From Artemia franciscana (taxonomy: Eukaryota; Arthropoda; Branchiopoda; Anostraca; Artemiidae), in the NCBI RefSeq assembly GCF_032884065.1, contig NC_088867.1, positions 28,267,507 through 28,331,506 of the forward strand: a stretch of DNA of 64,000 nucleotides, in the 5' to 3' direction. Position 1 is the first letter of the stretch, and the number at the start of each line of letters is the position of its first letter. Positions 1 to 11,551 of this stretch are shown here, one piece after another. The notes beneath the pieces are model-generated. The model ran no database searches. It was given only the letters and a program-made list of their open reading frames with translations, and was not told the DNA's origin. The translations under genes were made by a program, and so were the position numbers.

Positions 1-783
<783 letters not shown>

Positions 784-883
784 TATTTCTTTGTTTTATT
801 TTTGTACTGGGAGAATTAAAGTTGTTTTGCTGTTGGTATATGTGTGAATATTTTTTTGTTAAAGGACCATATCTTACAGTTAA

Positions 884-889
884 AATAAA
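884..889 (+). promoter_or_regulatory. Probable polyadenylation signal of GFUS
   Basis: The first AATAAA downstream of the GFUS stop codon lies about 100 bases past the TAA, within AT-rich sequence. The position is ordinary for a short 3' UTR. No cleavage-site evidence is available. Confidence 0.45.
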
Positions 890-1199
890 TAGTAAATCAT
901 TTATATTTGTTCTGCATAAGATACATCCACAACATTGTTCAAAAGAAGAAATACAATTTTACTTTTGGATTTATTAGCATAAACTTCCTATCCCTTTTGC
1001 TATGGATTATTTTGACGGAATCTATCCCAAAGAACACGGCAAAGGCATTGAAATAGTAAGGAATCAAATAGGAAAGTAAAAGTCTCCTAGACTTGGATTT
1101 TGTTGAGGATTTGAGCATCTTAGATAAAAACATTTGCAAAACGAATGATTTTTTGAAGATTTTGAGAGCTCAGAACTCAAGAATAGGTTGGAAAATAAA

Positions 1200-1880
1200 T
1201 GTTGAGAAGACTCATTCGCTTTTTCTTGGGAATAAGTGAAGGTGAAGAGGTGATGGTATCGAGAAGATCGATCAAGTGGATAGTTTCAATTGCCCAGGTA
1301 GTATTATTAGGAGGGAAAGTGGATGCAGTGAATATATTACAAGTAGAATAGCCAAGGCCTGTTTTTTTTTCTCATACAGTTGGAAAAGTTTGGAAGAATT
1401 GGAAGATAAATTCACGAGCCAAGATTAGAATAATGCAAGATACACTGATGACAGTGGTCAAGCATGATTCTGAAACATGGACGCTCCGAAAGACAGTGAA
1501 GGATTTATTCCAGAGGTAATTTTCTACAGGTCTTTTGGGTACAGACTGTTCCTATTTCAAATAGTAAGCTGTACAAAAATATGGTTCTATTCCACTTTTT
1601 GGGGCTGCAATGCAAGAAAGGTCGAGAGAGTTAGTACAAGTTCTACGGAAGAAAGATTACAGATTGCCAAAGATCGCCCTTTTTGGCCAACCATCTAGGG
1701 CCAAGCAAAAACCACGTCGTCCCCGGATCGGGTTGGAGGAGGTCGTAAGGAAGCGTTTAAGGGAGATTGAAACTTCTTGTGAGGTTGTAAGGAATGAGAA
1801 TTTAAACAGAATAGGATGCGGGAGAAGTGTGCATAGCTGTTTGGGTCTAAGGTTGCTTGGTGGTGCAGTGAGTTGTTAGT
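1200..1880 (+). pseudogene. Non-LTR retrotransposon RT, degraded 3' end
   Basis: Read across all three frames, this stretch gives the C-terminal part of a non-LTR reverse transcriptase polyprotein, downstream of the catalytic domain. Near 1205 the frame reads KTHSLFLGISEGEEVM; later pieces resemble the conserved tail ISNSKLY, then RLPKIALFGQPSRAKQK (1657-1707) and GLEEVVRKRLREIETS, ending in LGGAVSC just before a stop near 1879. Several frameshifts and missing segments make it non-functional. The same tail is found inverted at 60050-60690, so this is a dispersed family. It lies about 400 bases downstream of GFUS in the same orientation. Confidence 0.75.
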
Positions 1881-1981
1881 AATAGTAGCAGTTGTAGTTG
1901 CAGTACTTAGTATAATTTGCGTGTGCTAAACATTTATGGGTTAAAAAAATTTATTCCGTTTTTTTTTTCTTATTTTGTAAG

Positions 1982-2141
1982 AGAAAGACCTCGAACCTAA
2001 GAATTCTGTACTGGAAGAAATTATTGTCGATTATGCAGGAATTGTGGCGTATTCAATTTTATATGCTAATTACAAATATGATTCTTTGTTCGTTGCACAA
2101 GAAACATTTCCAGAAAAAAGTTTTTTTGTGCAAAAGCTCAG
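1982..2141 (+). CDS. Possible internal exon of an unidentified gene
   Basis: A 53-codon open stretch opens right after an in-frame TAA. It is preceded by a strong T-rich tract (about 1960-1980) and followed by a fair donor (CTCAG|GTAGAA at 2137-2147). The predicted peptide includes LEEIIVDYAGIVAYSILYAN and ETFPEKSFFVQKL, which reads like globular protein rather than translated AT-rich noise. I recognise no family. A second candidate exon at 2719-2837 (ELFNEVRLRNVGRKGNDLFL, with a TTTCAG acceptor and a TGA stop) does not join it in a compatible phase, which weakens both. It could equally be a chance ORF or transposon debris. Confidence 0.2.
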
Positions 2142-4178
2142 GTAGAAAGAAATATGAACGTATTTTGGAATTTATCATTAATAAAACATCTCAAACAATT
2201 TAACTATCGAGGCCGAAACAGTCCAAATTCCACGGACACTAAAGCGATTGTTCAAAGATGCTAAACCAACCAATTTAAATTATAAAAACTCAAAAAATGT
2301 AGTAAAAAGTGTACTTGTTTCAACCAAAACTCATTTGAGGGAAAAAAACATTCAGGGATTAACTTTATGTCTAAATGCAATATTTTATATAGTACAGATA
2401 CACTAAGCCACGATGTTTCATATTGTCTCCTTGATTTTTTTTCTTTTCTTTTTTTACCTTCCAACTGAAGAAATTGCCTCAGGTAAGGTAATCACTTTGC
2501 CTTATTATAACTTTTTTAAAACATATTTAGCCTTTTTTCTATATGCTTAAGCATAATGAACTTGTTGTATTCCTGTCTTGAATAGCTTGAAAAACGTTTT
2601 TGAGCTTTCGGTTAGAATGGCCCGTGGCTCGCTCGTGACTTGATTGCTTGGTTGATTCTTTACTTTACTTGGGGCTATTGCTCCAATTATGATTTTGTAT
2701 GCTCCGTTTCAGTAGAACTCTTTAATGAAGTCCGTTTAAGAAATGTAGGGAGGAAGGGCAATGATTTGTTTTTGACCTTTTTTAGTGAAGATACAAAAAA
2801 ATCTGAATCTATTGGAGGCAATCTTATCCCCTATTGACACAACTGGAAGCCTTGGTAAAATTTGGTAAGCAATGCCACTTAAGTGCTCTAAAGGTCAGGC
2901 GGCTCTGAAATCTTTGTGTGACATTACGACTGGATACATTCTTTAGTTTACGCCAATTATGTAGTACTAGGGCAACAGTAAGCACAGGTCTTACCCGACT
3001 TAAAAATGTTTTTAAGGAATTGCTAATAATATTAACAAGTAGGCCTATCAGTTAGCTACTAGTTTTGTTCTCGTAAGATGGCACTGCTGTTTGGTTTGTG
3101 TTGTTAATCATTCTAGTTAGCTAGTGCAAGTAGCCAGTAAAGAAACTTGGCTCTTGATCATGGACTATTAAGGATTGTAACCAAAAAGGAGTAAGTGACA
3201 TGTAATAAAAGAGCGGGAAAAAGTACCTAAAAACCAATGTAAGAACTCTGCTATTTAAACTTACTAAAGAGGTTTCTATAAAATTAAATAGAACTGCTCT
3301 GACAAAAAATTTTGATTTAGGTAATGGCCTTCAGTAAGAACTGTATATCTGAGAGGACATCATGTTGTTGCTGAGACCACGTTGTCACAGCGCTCGCGTG
3401 CTGTGAGGTATTGTTAGTTGTCTAGAAATATAAGCTTCTTTTAAGCTTGTGGCTAATAAAATCAACGAGTACTAAAAGCTGTTAGGCGAAGGTTCTCTAT
3501 CCATAGGCAGCGCTCTTCTAGAGTGACCATACTCTGATATAATAGCATAAGCAAGAGTGACCCTACAGATATTGCTATATTTAGAATTTCTTATGGATCT
3601 TAGGAGTAAAAATTTCATCTGTGTGTTAGAAGAATATTTGTATTACTTATAGTTTCTCACTATAGAGAAACCCAAAGGGGCGTCGGTAACTTATAGACTT
3701 TCCAAGTTTAAAATTATGTCATGATAAACTACATGTTGTAAGGAGATTACGACGTTAATTAAAATTTGTGATTTTATTTTCTTAATTAGCTTAGTATATT
3801 ATGATTTCCCCCTAAGTCAACAAAAAAGACCTGTTATTTGTGTACGGCCAAGATTGAAGAATTTTTTCTAGGGATTCAAAACATACTTCTTCTAAAAATC
3901 TTAGGAATTTGCGATCCGGCTTATTCTTATGAAAGTTTATAATAAGAAGGACAGATCCTTTATCGTGATCGCAAGACTCTCGAGTAATCTTAGTAATTTT
4001 TCATATACGCTTTCTCTAAGAAAATTTCAGAGCAAAAAACAAAAGACCTTATCCATTTTCAGGACTTTTTTTTTTCTGAAAAATATCTGTCCCTTTTGAG
4101 TTTTCTGAGGAGTTTGCTCGGAGAATTCTATCGACTTACTTAGACAAAAGACCTTAAATCTTAGACCTTAGACTATAG
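2142..4178. other. Intergenic or intronic AT-rich DNA, no supported gene
   Basis: Apart from the weak exon candidate at 2719-2837, neither strand shows a recognisable protein, RNA gene or repeat family. The short ORFs at 2261-2464 (-) and 2640-2837 (+) have no recognisable domain. Confidence 0.5.
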
Positions 4179-4613
4179 CAGCGGTTCCCAATTAATATCA
4201 GTTCATGCCCCTTCTATACATTTCTAAAATCATAATGCCCCCCCCCCGTGATAATTAAATTTTGTTATTCAAAATTTTACGCGTATTAACCTGATGGAAG
4301 TTAAAAGGCCATCAACTTTGAATCTTCTTACGGGTCATCCTCTCGGTAATTTTATACTAATGAAAATTATTGTCTGAATATAACACACTTAATATGCTTT
4401 GTAACGTCATTGCAATAATATCACCTATCTCTTTTGGCCTTAAAATGTGTATCAATGTGACGTCATACACATGAAAATTCGTTGTTTTTTTTTTTAAATT
4501 AAGAATCTAAACTATAAGCAGCCAAAGGATGCATGTTCTGCCCATGACCTAACAAAATAATGTCAAAACCCACCGGTAGAACCTGCACCCCACGTTGGGA
4601 GTCACGGTTCTAG
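4179..4613. mobile_element. Small hAT-like non-autonomous element
   Basis: The left end reads CAGCGGTTCCCAA (from 4179) and is followed shortly by a C-run. The right end, reverse complemented, reads CTAGAACCGTGACTCCCAA. The two ends match imperfectly over about 19 bases and have the CAG-GGTTCCCAA-type termini common in hAT elements. The interior (about 430 bp) has no ORF. A clear 8-bp target-site duplication could not be assigned, so the exact edges are uncertain. Confidence 0.4.
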
Positions 4614-4825
4614 AGCTTAGGAGAAAAGGGAAACCGTAATATTTATGAGATTTATAGAAAAAAATGAACAGTACATCAAACACTACATTTGGGTTATTGC
4701 TTTGGTCATTTTGGTGCTTTAAAATTTGATTTTGCATTTAATTGCCCTGCTGAAAAAGGAAAAAAATATTTTAATTGCATAGGGTAAAAAATTCCAGTAG
4801 ACTAATCTATTAAAAGTCCTAAACT
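4614..4825. other. Spacer, nothing recognised
   Basis: AT-rich sequence between the hAT-like element and the left arm of the long inverted repeat. No gene is seen. Confidence 0.4.
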
Positions 4826-5010
4826 AGCCAGGGAAGTGTTTATTCTACTAAAAAATCACCACCTATCTTTGAACCCCAATTATATAGCCTTTTTTCCCCC
4901 TTTAGCCTGTATCCAGTTCCTGATGCCATTTAAATTTCATTGTGTCTGTTACTCATTTCTTGTCAATATTACTGAGGGGTCATACCAAAGCACTAGAGAA
5001 GTCATTGTTA
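4826..5010 (+). repeat. Left arm of a 185-bp inverted repeat (partner 9655-9846)
   Basis: This segment matches the reverse complement of 9655-9846 over nearly its full length. Shared landmarks include GGGAAGT-TTTATTC, a TATATAGCC-like block, a C-rich/T-rich tract, CATTTAAATTTCATT, TTGTCAATATTACTGAGGGG and GCACTAGAG. The arms are about 4.6 kb apart and bracket a foldback element and the non-LTR element. They may be the termini of one larger element or two oppositely oriented copies of one MITE. Confidence 0.7.
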
Positions 5011-5013
5011 AAT

Positions 5014-5602
5014 AAGGTAAAATTCTAGTTTAGTGACTTCTTGCTATCTTGGAAAGAGGTTAGGTTAGGAAAATGAAACTTTCAGGGATGGGTCTAATGG
5101 CTAAAGTATATCCCAGGGAAGGGATTTTAAAGTACCCATCTCCACTCCTTCTCCCTCTATTGGGCCCTGAAATTCGCCTACATGACAGGTCTATTACCTT
5201 TTGAAATTTAGACAAAACAATGTTTTACCTTAATTTTCAGTTACCAGTTGCTTTTTCTCTGCCTTTAGATCTGAAAATGTAATTCTTGTTATTTGAATTG
5301 AATTCTGAGCCATATCAATGTCTTTTTTTTTTCAAAATTTGGGAAATGTATTTGCATGTCTTTAAAACCTTATAAATTGGGACTGAGTAAAGTTGTGAAG
5401 CTGAAAACAATTTTGTTGTACTGCATTCAAACAGAAGATCTATTTTGCAAGGTTTACCTTTTATATCACACATATTTTTAAAGGTCATCAAGGGTCAGGG
5501 CCCTGTAGAAGGAGAAGGAGTGGAGATAGGTACTTCAAAATTCCTTCCCGGGACATATTTTAGCCTTTAGACTCATCCCTGAAACTTTCATTTTCTAGAC
5601 AG
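5014..5602. mobile_element. Foldback/MITE element, copy 1 (family G)
   Basis: Long inverted repeats flank a middle of roughly 300 bp. The left arm at 5014-5170 includes GAAACTTTCAGGGATGGGTC and CCATCTCCACTCCTTCTCC. The right arm (about 5490-5600) is its inverse, running from AGGGTCAGGGCCCT through GGAGTGGAGATAGGTACTTC to CATCCCTGAAACTTTCATTT. The extreme right end looks truncated compared with the copy at 11325-11490. A second copy with a matching interior lies at 10361-10960. No coding capacity. Confidence 0.75.
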
Positions 5603-5649
5603 GCTTCATTTTCAGACAGCATTTGGACAGGCTGACTTTTCAGCAAAGG

Positions 5650-8315
5650 TATGTGCATATACAGCATGCTTGGCTCCTAAGCCCAGATTTGCGAGAAATA
5701 TTTTATCCTTAGACTGGATGCTCTATCACTTAGGGACATCAATCACGACAGTATTCTTAACTTTGACAGAGGAGTATGATTATGCATACCCAAAGCTATT
5801 CGAATAGCAGAATTTTGTAAAGATTCAAGGATTTTGAATGAGGATGGAGGACAAGCTGAAAAAATTTGAATCCCATATTCTATATTTCAACGAATATATA
5901 ATTTGTAAAAATCCAAAATAATTTTTGGGTGACATCCCCACTTTCTTCCAGCAAGTCTCTTTAGAATACCAAGTCTCTGAATAATCAGAGATTTCAAAGA
6001 ATTAATATGTTCATGCCACTGCATTTTAGAATCCAATAACAAACCAAGTAACTTCCCTGAATTGCAATATGGGATCTCCCTTGAGAAAATTGTCAGTGGA
6101 TTAGGAGGATCTACAGTACCATTAGTAAATATAATGGCTTTAGTTTTACTGATTGAGATTGGGAAGCCAAATGCTAAAGAGAATCTCTGGACTAAACTTA
6201 TATCCTGTTGAATAAGGTTTTGAAGAAGGCCAATATCCCTTCCCGACTTCCAAATAATCAAATCATCTGCATAAAGGCCAAAATGATGCATGAGATACTT
6301 GAAATTCAGAAACATACAAGTTGAATAGAAGAGGGCTCAATATTGCACCTTGAGGAAGTCCTCTTGTAATGGGACATTGCTCACCTCTAGACTGATTTAC
6401 TTGAACGTAAAAATATCTATCAGTTAGAAAAGACTTTATAAAACTTATAAAAGAATACAGGAAGTCAAGATTTATTAGGATTTCCAATAATTTATTGTAA
6501 CTACATTTCCATAGACGTCTGACCAGTCAAACAGAACAGCCATTGTGACATGTCTTATTTTAAGAGATTTACAAACATCAATTTCTAGCCAGGTAATGTT
6601 GTCTAAAGAACTATGTCCTTTTCTGAAACCTGTTTGCTCACTAGGAAAGAGATTGTTGACTTCAGCAAACCAATCAATTCTTGATAAGACAAGCCTTTCC
6701 AGAACTTTACTAAAGGAAGGTAATACCGATATAGGACGGTAAGACTTAAGATCGCTAGATGAATAAGAAGGTTTTAAAGCTGGAAATACCTGAGCAATCT
6801 TCCAAGCATCTGGGAACTTTTGACTTGACCAAATAAGATTACAAAGACTTAAGAGGGCTGTATGAACCACCTTTGGGGACTCAAGAATCCACTTCATATA
6901 AATACCATCATAATCTGGGGAAGACTTGATGTTGAGAGAATTAAGTGCTACACAAAATTCCTCTTGGGAAAAAGGTTTCATCAGAGTACCCTTATAAGAA
7001 CAGGTAAGAGGGAGATTACAAAAAGGAGGTTGGATGGGATGAAAATCTGAGCAGTCATTTTTTAAAATATCAGTAAACAGATCGGCCTTCTTTTTATTTG
7101 AGACAATTGGGAAACCATCCTGAATGATATCATATCTACAGTCATCATTAGGCTGCTTTCCACTATTTAGTTGGCTAATGAAATTGTGGACCTTTGAAAT
7201 TGGGGTTCTAAAACTGATACTTGAGCTGAAATTCAGCCATGTACTTAGTTTAGCTCTCCTACAAAGTAGTTTCACCTTAGCACATGACTGCTTATAAGAG
7301 GTTGCTGTTGACTGAGATGGGTGCTTTTGAAACACTTTACAAGCCTTTCTTTTTGCTAGAACTGCAACCCTACACTCATCATTCCACCAATTCTTGGATC
7401 TTTTGGAGCCATTGTATAAAGGCACCCTAGTCATTGGAATTGCCAATTTAGATGACCTCAGCAGGATTGATCTCAAATTAGACTCCATGGCATTCATATC
7501 AGAATTAGAAGAAACAAAGTAAATATCTACTTCATTTAATATCTCACAAAAAAAGGACCAATTACCTTTGGAGTCAATAAATATCGGGACGTAGGGTTTG
7601 GGAGTGAAGCATAAATCTTGAAATGATCTAAGAATTGCACAAAGATCAGATTGAAGAGATGACACCTTTACCATCTGAACTAGATCATAATATGAAGAAG
7701 GACCTAGAAGCAAATCTATAGTTGAGAAAGAGTTAAAAGAAATATTATACCTGGTCTGAAAGTCAAATGGAGTGAAAATCAAGGTGTCTGGAAAATTGGA
7801 CAATATGTACTCTATTCCTCTTCCTGCTTTGTTGCTACCAGCTGATTGTTCCCAGAGAGGACTATGGGCATTAAAATCACTAAAAATAAAGGTATTATTA
7901 CCTGATAATTCTGCTTTTAAGATACTTTGGATGTCCTTACTCCCACATGGATTATAAAAGGATTTTATGGCAAGATGGTTACTGTTGTCTAAGGTAATTA
8001 ATATACCTACAACATCTATTTCATCCCTGTAGATAGTTAAGGGTTGAGGGGAGTGTTGGATTGAAACATGAACAAAGATCGCAACACCCCTCCCTTTCTG
8101 TTAGTTGATCTATCTTTCCTGTAGCACTTGTACCCAGGCATTTTGATTTTCTTGTACTGATGAAGATTAGTCTCTTGTGGACAAATAATCCCAATTCTAT
8201 TATCATTTGCACACTGGATAAGATCAGCAAGTTTATTTGAATTTAAAGAGACGCAATTCCATTGTAGGATCTGCAGCTTAGCTAACATAGGAAGAGTTGA
8301 ATAGGTGACATGCAT
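5650..8315 (-). pseudogene. Non-LTR retrotransposon ORF2 (endonuclease + RT), broken
   Basis: The 5' end (8315 down) encodes an exonuclease-endonuclease-phosphatase (EEP) type endonuclease: LQILQWNCVSLNSNKLADL, then IGIICPQETNL, and after a frameshift near 8090 FSDFNAHSPLWE, the DFNAH motif. One frame then runs open to 6475 and carries the RT: PDAWKIAQVFPALKP, SYRPISVLPSFSKVLERL, the motif A region VLFDWSDVYGNVV. After another frameshift come GLPQGAILSPLLFNLY (6263-6487) and, in a third frame, GLYADDLIIW with the catalytic YADD (5887-6315). Beyond 5887 the RT tail continues through in-frame stops to about 5650. The architecture is jockey/CR1-like. At least three frameshifts plus stops make it inactive. 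The start overlaps the ORF1 end by 38 bases, a normal arrangement for such elements. Confidence 0.85.
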
Positions 8316-8835
8316 GATACTTTGAGAGAATGGATGATGATTCTGTTCCTATTTCATTGAAAATAGAATTGGAAAAGTAGTGTTCTGAAATTTCTTTTGT
8401 TATACTGGCTTTTTTATTTTTAGTCATATTTGATTGTAAGATCAGGTCCACTGATGCAACATATATAATTAAATTAGTAATATGAGGTCCAACTCTATCT
8501 TGCATAGTGATGACTTGAGTAGAAATATTAGGAAAAGCTGCCACTCTTTCAGACCAAGATTTAGGATTAGTTCTAGGATTGTTGAGGGATGGACTATCTT
8601 CAGCCACCTTGGGATGCTCCTTAGCCAACAGAGGGTAAGAAGTCTCAGTAGGAGGTATGAGTGTCTGATTTTGGTTGTTCTTGTGTGCCTGTAGCCAGAG
8701 TTTTTGAGGAAGGGCTAAATTCACTTCCTTGGCCTCATTAACTCTTGAACCTGATGGTACTTTGGAGAGCTTGGCCAGCTCCATTGCAGCTATAGGGAAA
8801 GGGACATTTTCTTGAAGGACAATCCTTAAAACTTT
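8278..8835 (-). pseudogene. Non-LTR retrotransposon ORF1 (gag-like), C-terminal part
   Basis: This is an open frame of about 180 codons ending at 8278, just inside ORF2. It includes MELAKLSKVPSGSRVNEAKE and NPKSWSERVAAFPNIST; the SW-E/AVA-type stretch following a polar Pro/Ser/Asn-rich region resembles the C-terminal part of jockey-type ORF1 proteins. A relic of cysteine-rich zinc-knuckle sequence (DCPSRKCPFPYSCN) is visible in a shifted frame around 8780-8830, and a TGA interrupts the frame near 8840. The 5' part is not identifiable, so the element is truncated or diverged there. Assignment as ORF1 rests on position and composition. Confidence 0.55.
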
Positions 8836-9240
8836 AGCTCAGTGAACATATTTAGGACATGAATGGACCTCTGGTATCAATAAAAATTTGTAAGAAATGG
8901 ATATCAATTTAAAGATTAAAAAAAAAAACTGTTAGAAAACAAAGAAGACTAATGAATAAACAAAAGTATCCCTTTACAACCATTTAATGAATTGTCACAA
9001 ATATTGGTCACCCTTAAGATTGAAATGAACAAAGCTTCAATTATGAATCCATTTTCCTTTAAACAGACTGAAGGGGCAAACCTCCAAGCTTTGACAAATT
9101 CAATCTCACTTTTAGGCAATCTCACCTTTCCTTTTCAAAGGAAACTTTCTTTGGATGTTTCCAATCCAACTAAAAACAACAGGGACAGCATCAGGTACAA
9201 GTGATCTTCTACTTAGCCTACATACCAAAGGGAAAAGCAT
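8836..9240. other. Spacer, nothing recognised
   Basis: AT-rich sequence upstream (5') of the minus-strand retrotransposon. The ORF at 8992-9204 has no recognisable domain. Confidence 0.4.
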
Positions 9241-9500
9241 GCATCTCTATACTATAATTTACCTCCAACCTGCCTAATGTGCAAATATATAGCCAAAATT
9301 GTGTAGTTCCAATGTATTCTGTCACCTGTTACCTTTCCTGCCATTCTTGCTTTGTTGCAATTGCTTCAATTAACAGGGAGTTAAAGGTTGAGGGATAGAT
9401 TGGCAGAATCAACAGGTAACATGTAACTTCAGCTATATATTTCTATATTAGGAGGGTTGGGGGTAAAGTAGAGCAGGACTGCATGTAAAATTATGTAAGC
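9240..9500. repeat. Imperfect inverted repeat (hairpin)
   Basis: The left arm includes ACCTCCAACCTGCCTAAT-TG and ATATATAGC, then TGTCACCTGTTACC. The right arm has GGTAACATGTAAC, AGCTATATATTTCTA and AGGAGGGTTGGGGGTAAA in inverse order. The GGTTGGGGGTAAAG/ATATATAGC module recurs at 11765 and 11940 in the large hairpin, so this is probably an older relative. Confidence 0.5.
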
Positions 9501-9654
9501 TATAATTATTGTGCAATTATAAAAATCGGTTTTCTTAACATATTTTTCTCTAGGCCTACAGGTCCTTTCTTTGGTTTATGCCACATCAAACATTGTATTC
9601 CCAGAGAAAAATAAGTAGCAACAAGCTATATATATACAAGCACATATTATTTAT

Positions 9655-9846
9655 CAATGAGGACTCTAGTGCTTATCTGTGACCCCTCAGTAATATTGAC
9701 AAGAAATGAGCAACAGACAAAATGAAATTTAAATGGCTATCAGAAACTGGATACAGGCTTAAGGGGGGTAAAAAAAAACAGGGCTGTATAATTGAAGTTC
9801 AAAAATAGGTGGTGAGTTTTTAGTGGAATAAATACTTCCCTAGCAA
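9655..9846 (-). repeat. Right arm of the long inverted repeat (partner 4826-5010)
   Basis: This is the inverse of 4826-5010: it runs from GAGGACTCTAGTGCTTATC through ACCCCTCAGTAATATTGAC to GTGGAATAAATACTTCCCT. The match stops at about the same point at both inner edges. The arms enclose a foldback element that has no equivalent next to the right arm, so that element may have inserted later. Confidence 0.7.
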
Positions 9847-10360
9847 ATTTCAACTATAGGTCATGAAAGGAGATTAATGTGAAGCTTGATCATTTTTAAA
9901 CAATAATATGCACATAAAGAAAGAGAGTATAGCCTAGAGGGTTGTATACTCAACCATGCAGCTTGCCAAGACAATTTTAAGCTCCCATTATAAACTATGC
10001 ACTCATAGCAGCAAATAGCAGCTACATCAGGCTAAAGGACCAATTACTACAACTTATCTTGAGGTTTTTGTGCAAGTCAACATGGGATTTGTGTTTTATT
10101 TTGGTGAGAATAGAAAAAGCATAAAAGGCGTTTCTGACTTAAATTCCATACTTTACTCATTGTCAGACCTTTTGCCACTGTTGAAGAAGCAGTAAGCAAA
10201 TTCAAGTGTTTTGGCTCCCTAGGTAGGCTAGTTTGCTTTATACAGGCATTTTAGCTAATATCTTACCTCATAATGGCAATTTTAAAAAGCATTTTTTTTT
10301 TGCTCCTGTATAATTAGAGCATATCTAAAATTTGAAGGATGTTTTTTACCAGACAGATAA
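9847..10360. other. Spacer, nothing recognised
   Basis: AT-rich, no supported coding sequence or repeat family. Confidence 0.4.
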
Positions 10361-10960
10361 AAGGTAAAATTCTAGTTGAGTTACTTCTTGCTATCTCAGA
10401 AAGAAGTTAGGTTAGGAAAATGAAACTTTCAGGGATGGGTCTATAGGCTAAAGTATATCCTGGGAAGGTATTTTAAAGTACCCACCTCCACTTCTTCTCC
10501 CTCTAGAGAGCCCTAAAATTTGACTCCATGACAGGTCTGTACCTATTGAAATTTTGACAAAACAACATTTTACCTTAATTTTCAGGTACCATTTGCTTTT
10601 TCTCTGCCTTTAGTTCTGAAAATTCAATTCCTTTTATTTGAGTAGAATTCTGAGCCATATCAAATGTTGAGCCATATCATATCAGGAAATGTTTTTTCAT
10701 ATCTTTAAAACCTATAAATTGGGATTGAGCAAAGTTGTTAAGCTGAGAACAACTTTGTTGTACTTCATTTCAGCAGAAGATTTATTTTGTAAGGTTTCAC
10801 TTTTATAACACAGATAGCCTATTTTTGAAGGTCATCAAGGGTCAGGGCCCTCTAGAGCAAGAATGAGTAGAGATATGTACTTTGAAATACCTTCCCAGGA
10901 CATACTTTAGCCTGTAGACCCATTCCTTAAAGTTTCATTTTCCTAACCTATCCCCTTTCA
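10361..10960. mobile_element. Foldback/MITE element, copy 2 (family G)
   Basis: It is collinear with 5014-5602, starting with AAGGTAAAATTCTAGTTGAG. Both copies have the left arm, the interior (including TTTTCTCTGCCTTTAG and ATTCTGAGCCATATCA) and the inverted right arm ending in AAGTTTCATTTTCCTAACCT. It is followed by a small cluster of TTTCAGTGATATTT repeats (about 10958-11060). No coding capacity. Confidence 0.75.
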
Positions 10961-11324
10961 GTGATATTTCAGAGAAAATTTCAGTGATATTTATATCACT
11001 CACATATTTCTCATATTTTATATCACTTTATATTTCAGTGATATTTTTCAGAGAAAAATAATTCAAATTTTTTCTCAAAAGAAGCTTGATTTTTAAAAAT
11101 AAATGTATGTTTAACAGAAAGCAACTGACATCATATGAAATCCAATAAAAAAAAATTCATGGAGAATAAATAATACCTGCCAAATATTTAACCTATAGTG
11201 AGGTGGCATAAAAGATTATTTCTAAATTTAGAAAACCCAGTGTTATGGCAACAACAGTATGGCAAATCAACAGGAATTGTCTTTTCACAACTAAAGCCAG
11301 AGAAAAAGAAACTGATAACCCAAA

Positions 11325-11490
11325 ATTTCAGGACCATTTAGAGGGAAAAGAAATGGAGGTAGGTACTTCAAAATACTTTCCTGGGACATACTTCAGCCTG
11401 CAGACACATCCCTGAAAGTTTCATTTTCCTAACCTAACCTCTTTCAAAGATAGTCAAAAGTAGCCAAAGTAAAATTTTGCCCCTACTTTA
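11325..11490 (-). mobile_element. Right terminal arm of a third family G element
   Basis: Only the right arm is present here: GGTAGGTACTTCAAAATAC, CTGGGACATACTTCAGCCT, then CATCCCTGAAAGTTTCATTT followed by the outer part CCTAACCTAACCTCTTTC. It ends in sequence inverse to the AAGGTAAAATT start of copies 1 and 2, which defines the outer terminus of the family. Confidence 0.55.
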
Positions 11491-11551
11491 TGTTAAAAAT
11501 CCAGTTAAACAACAATCTCAATGAATACAGACTATATAACTAGGGAAAAGG

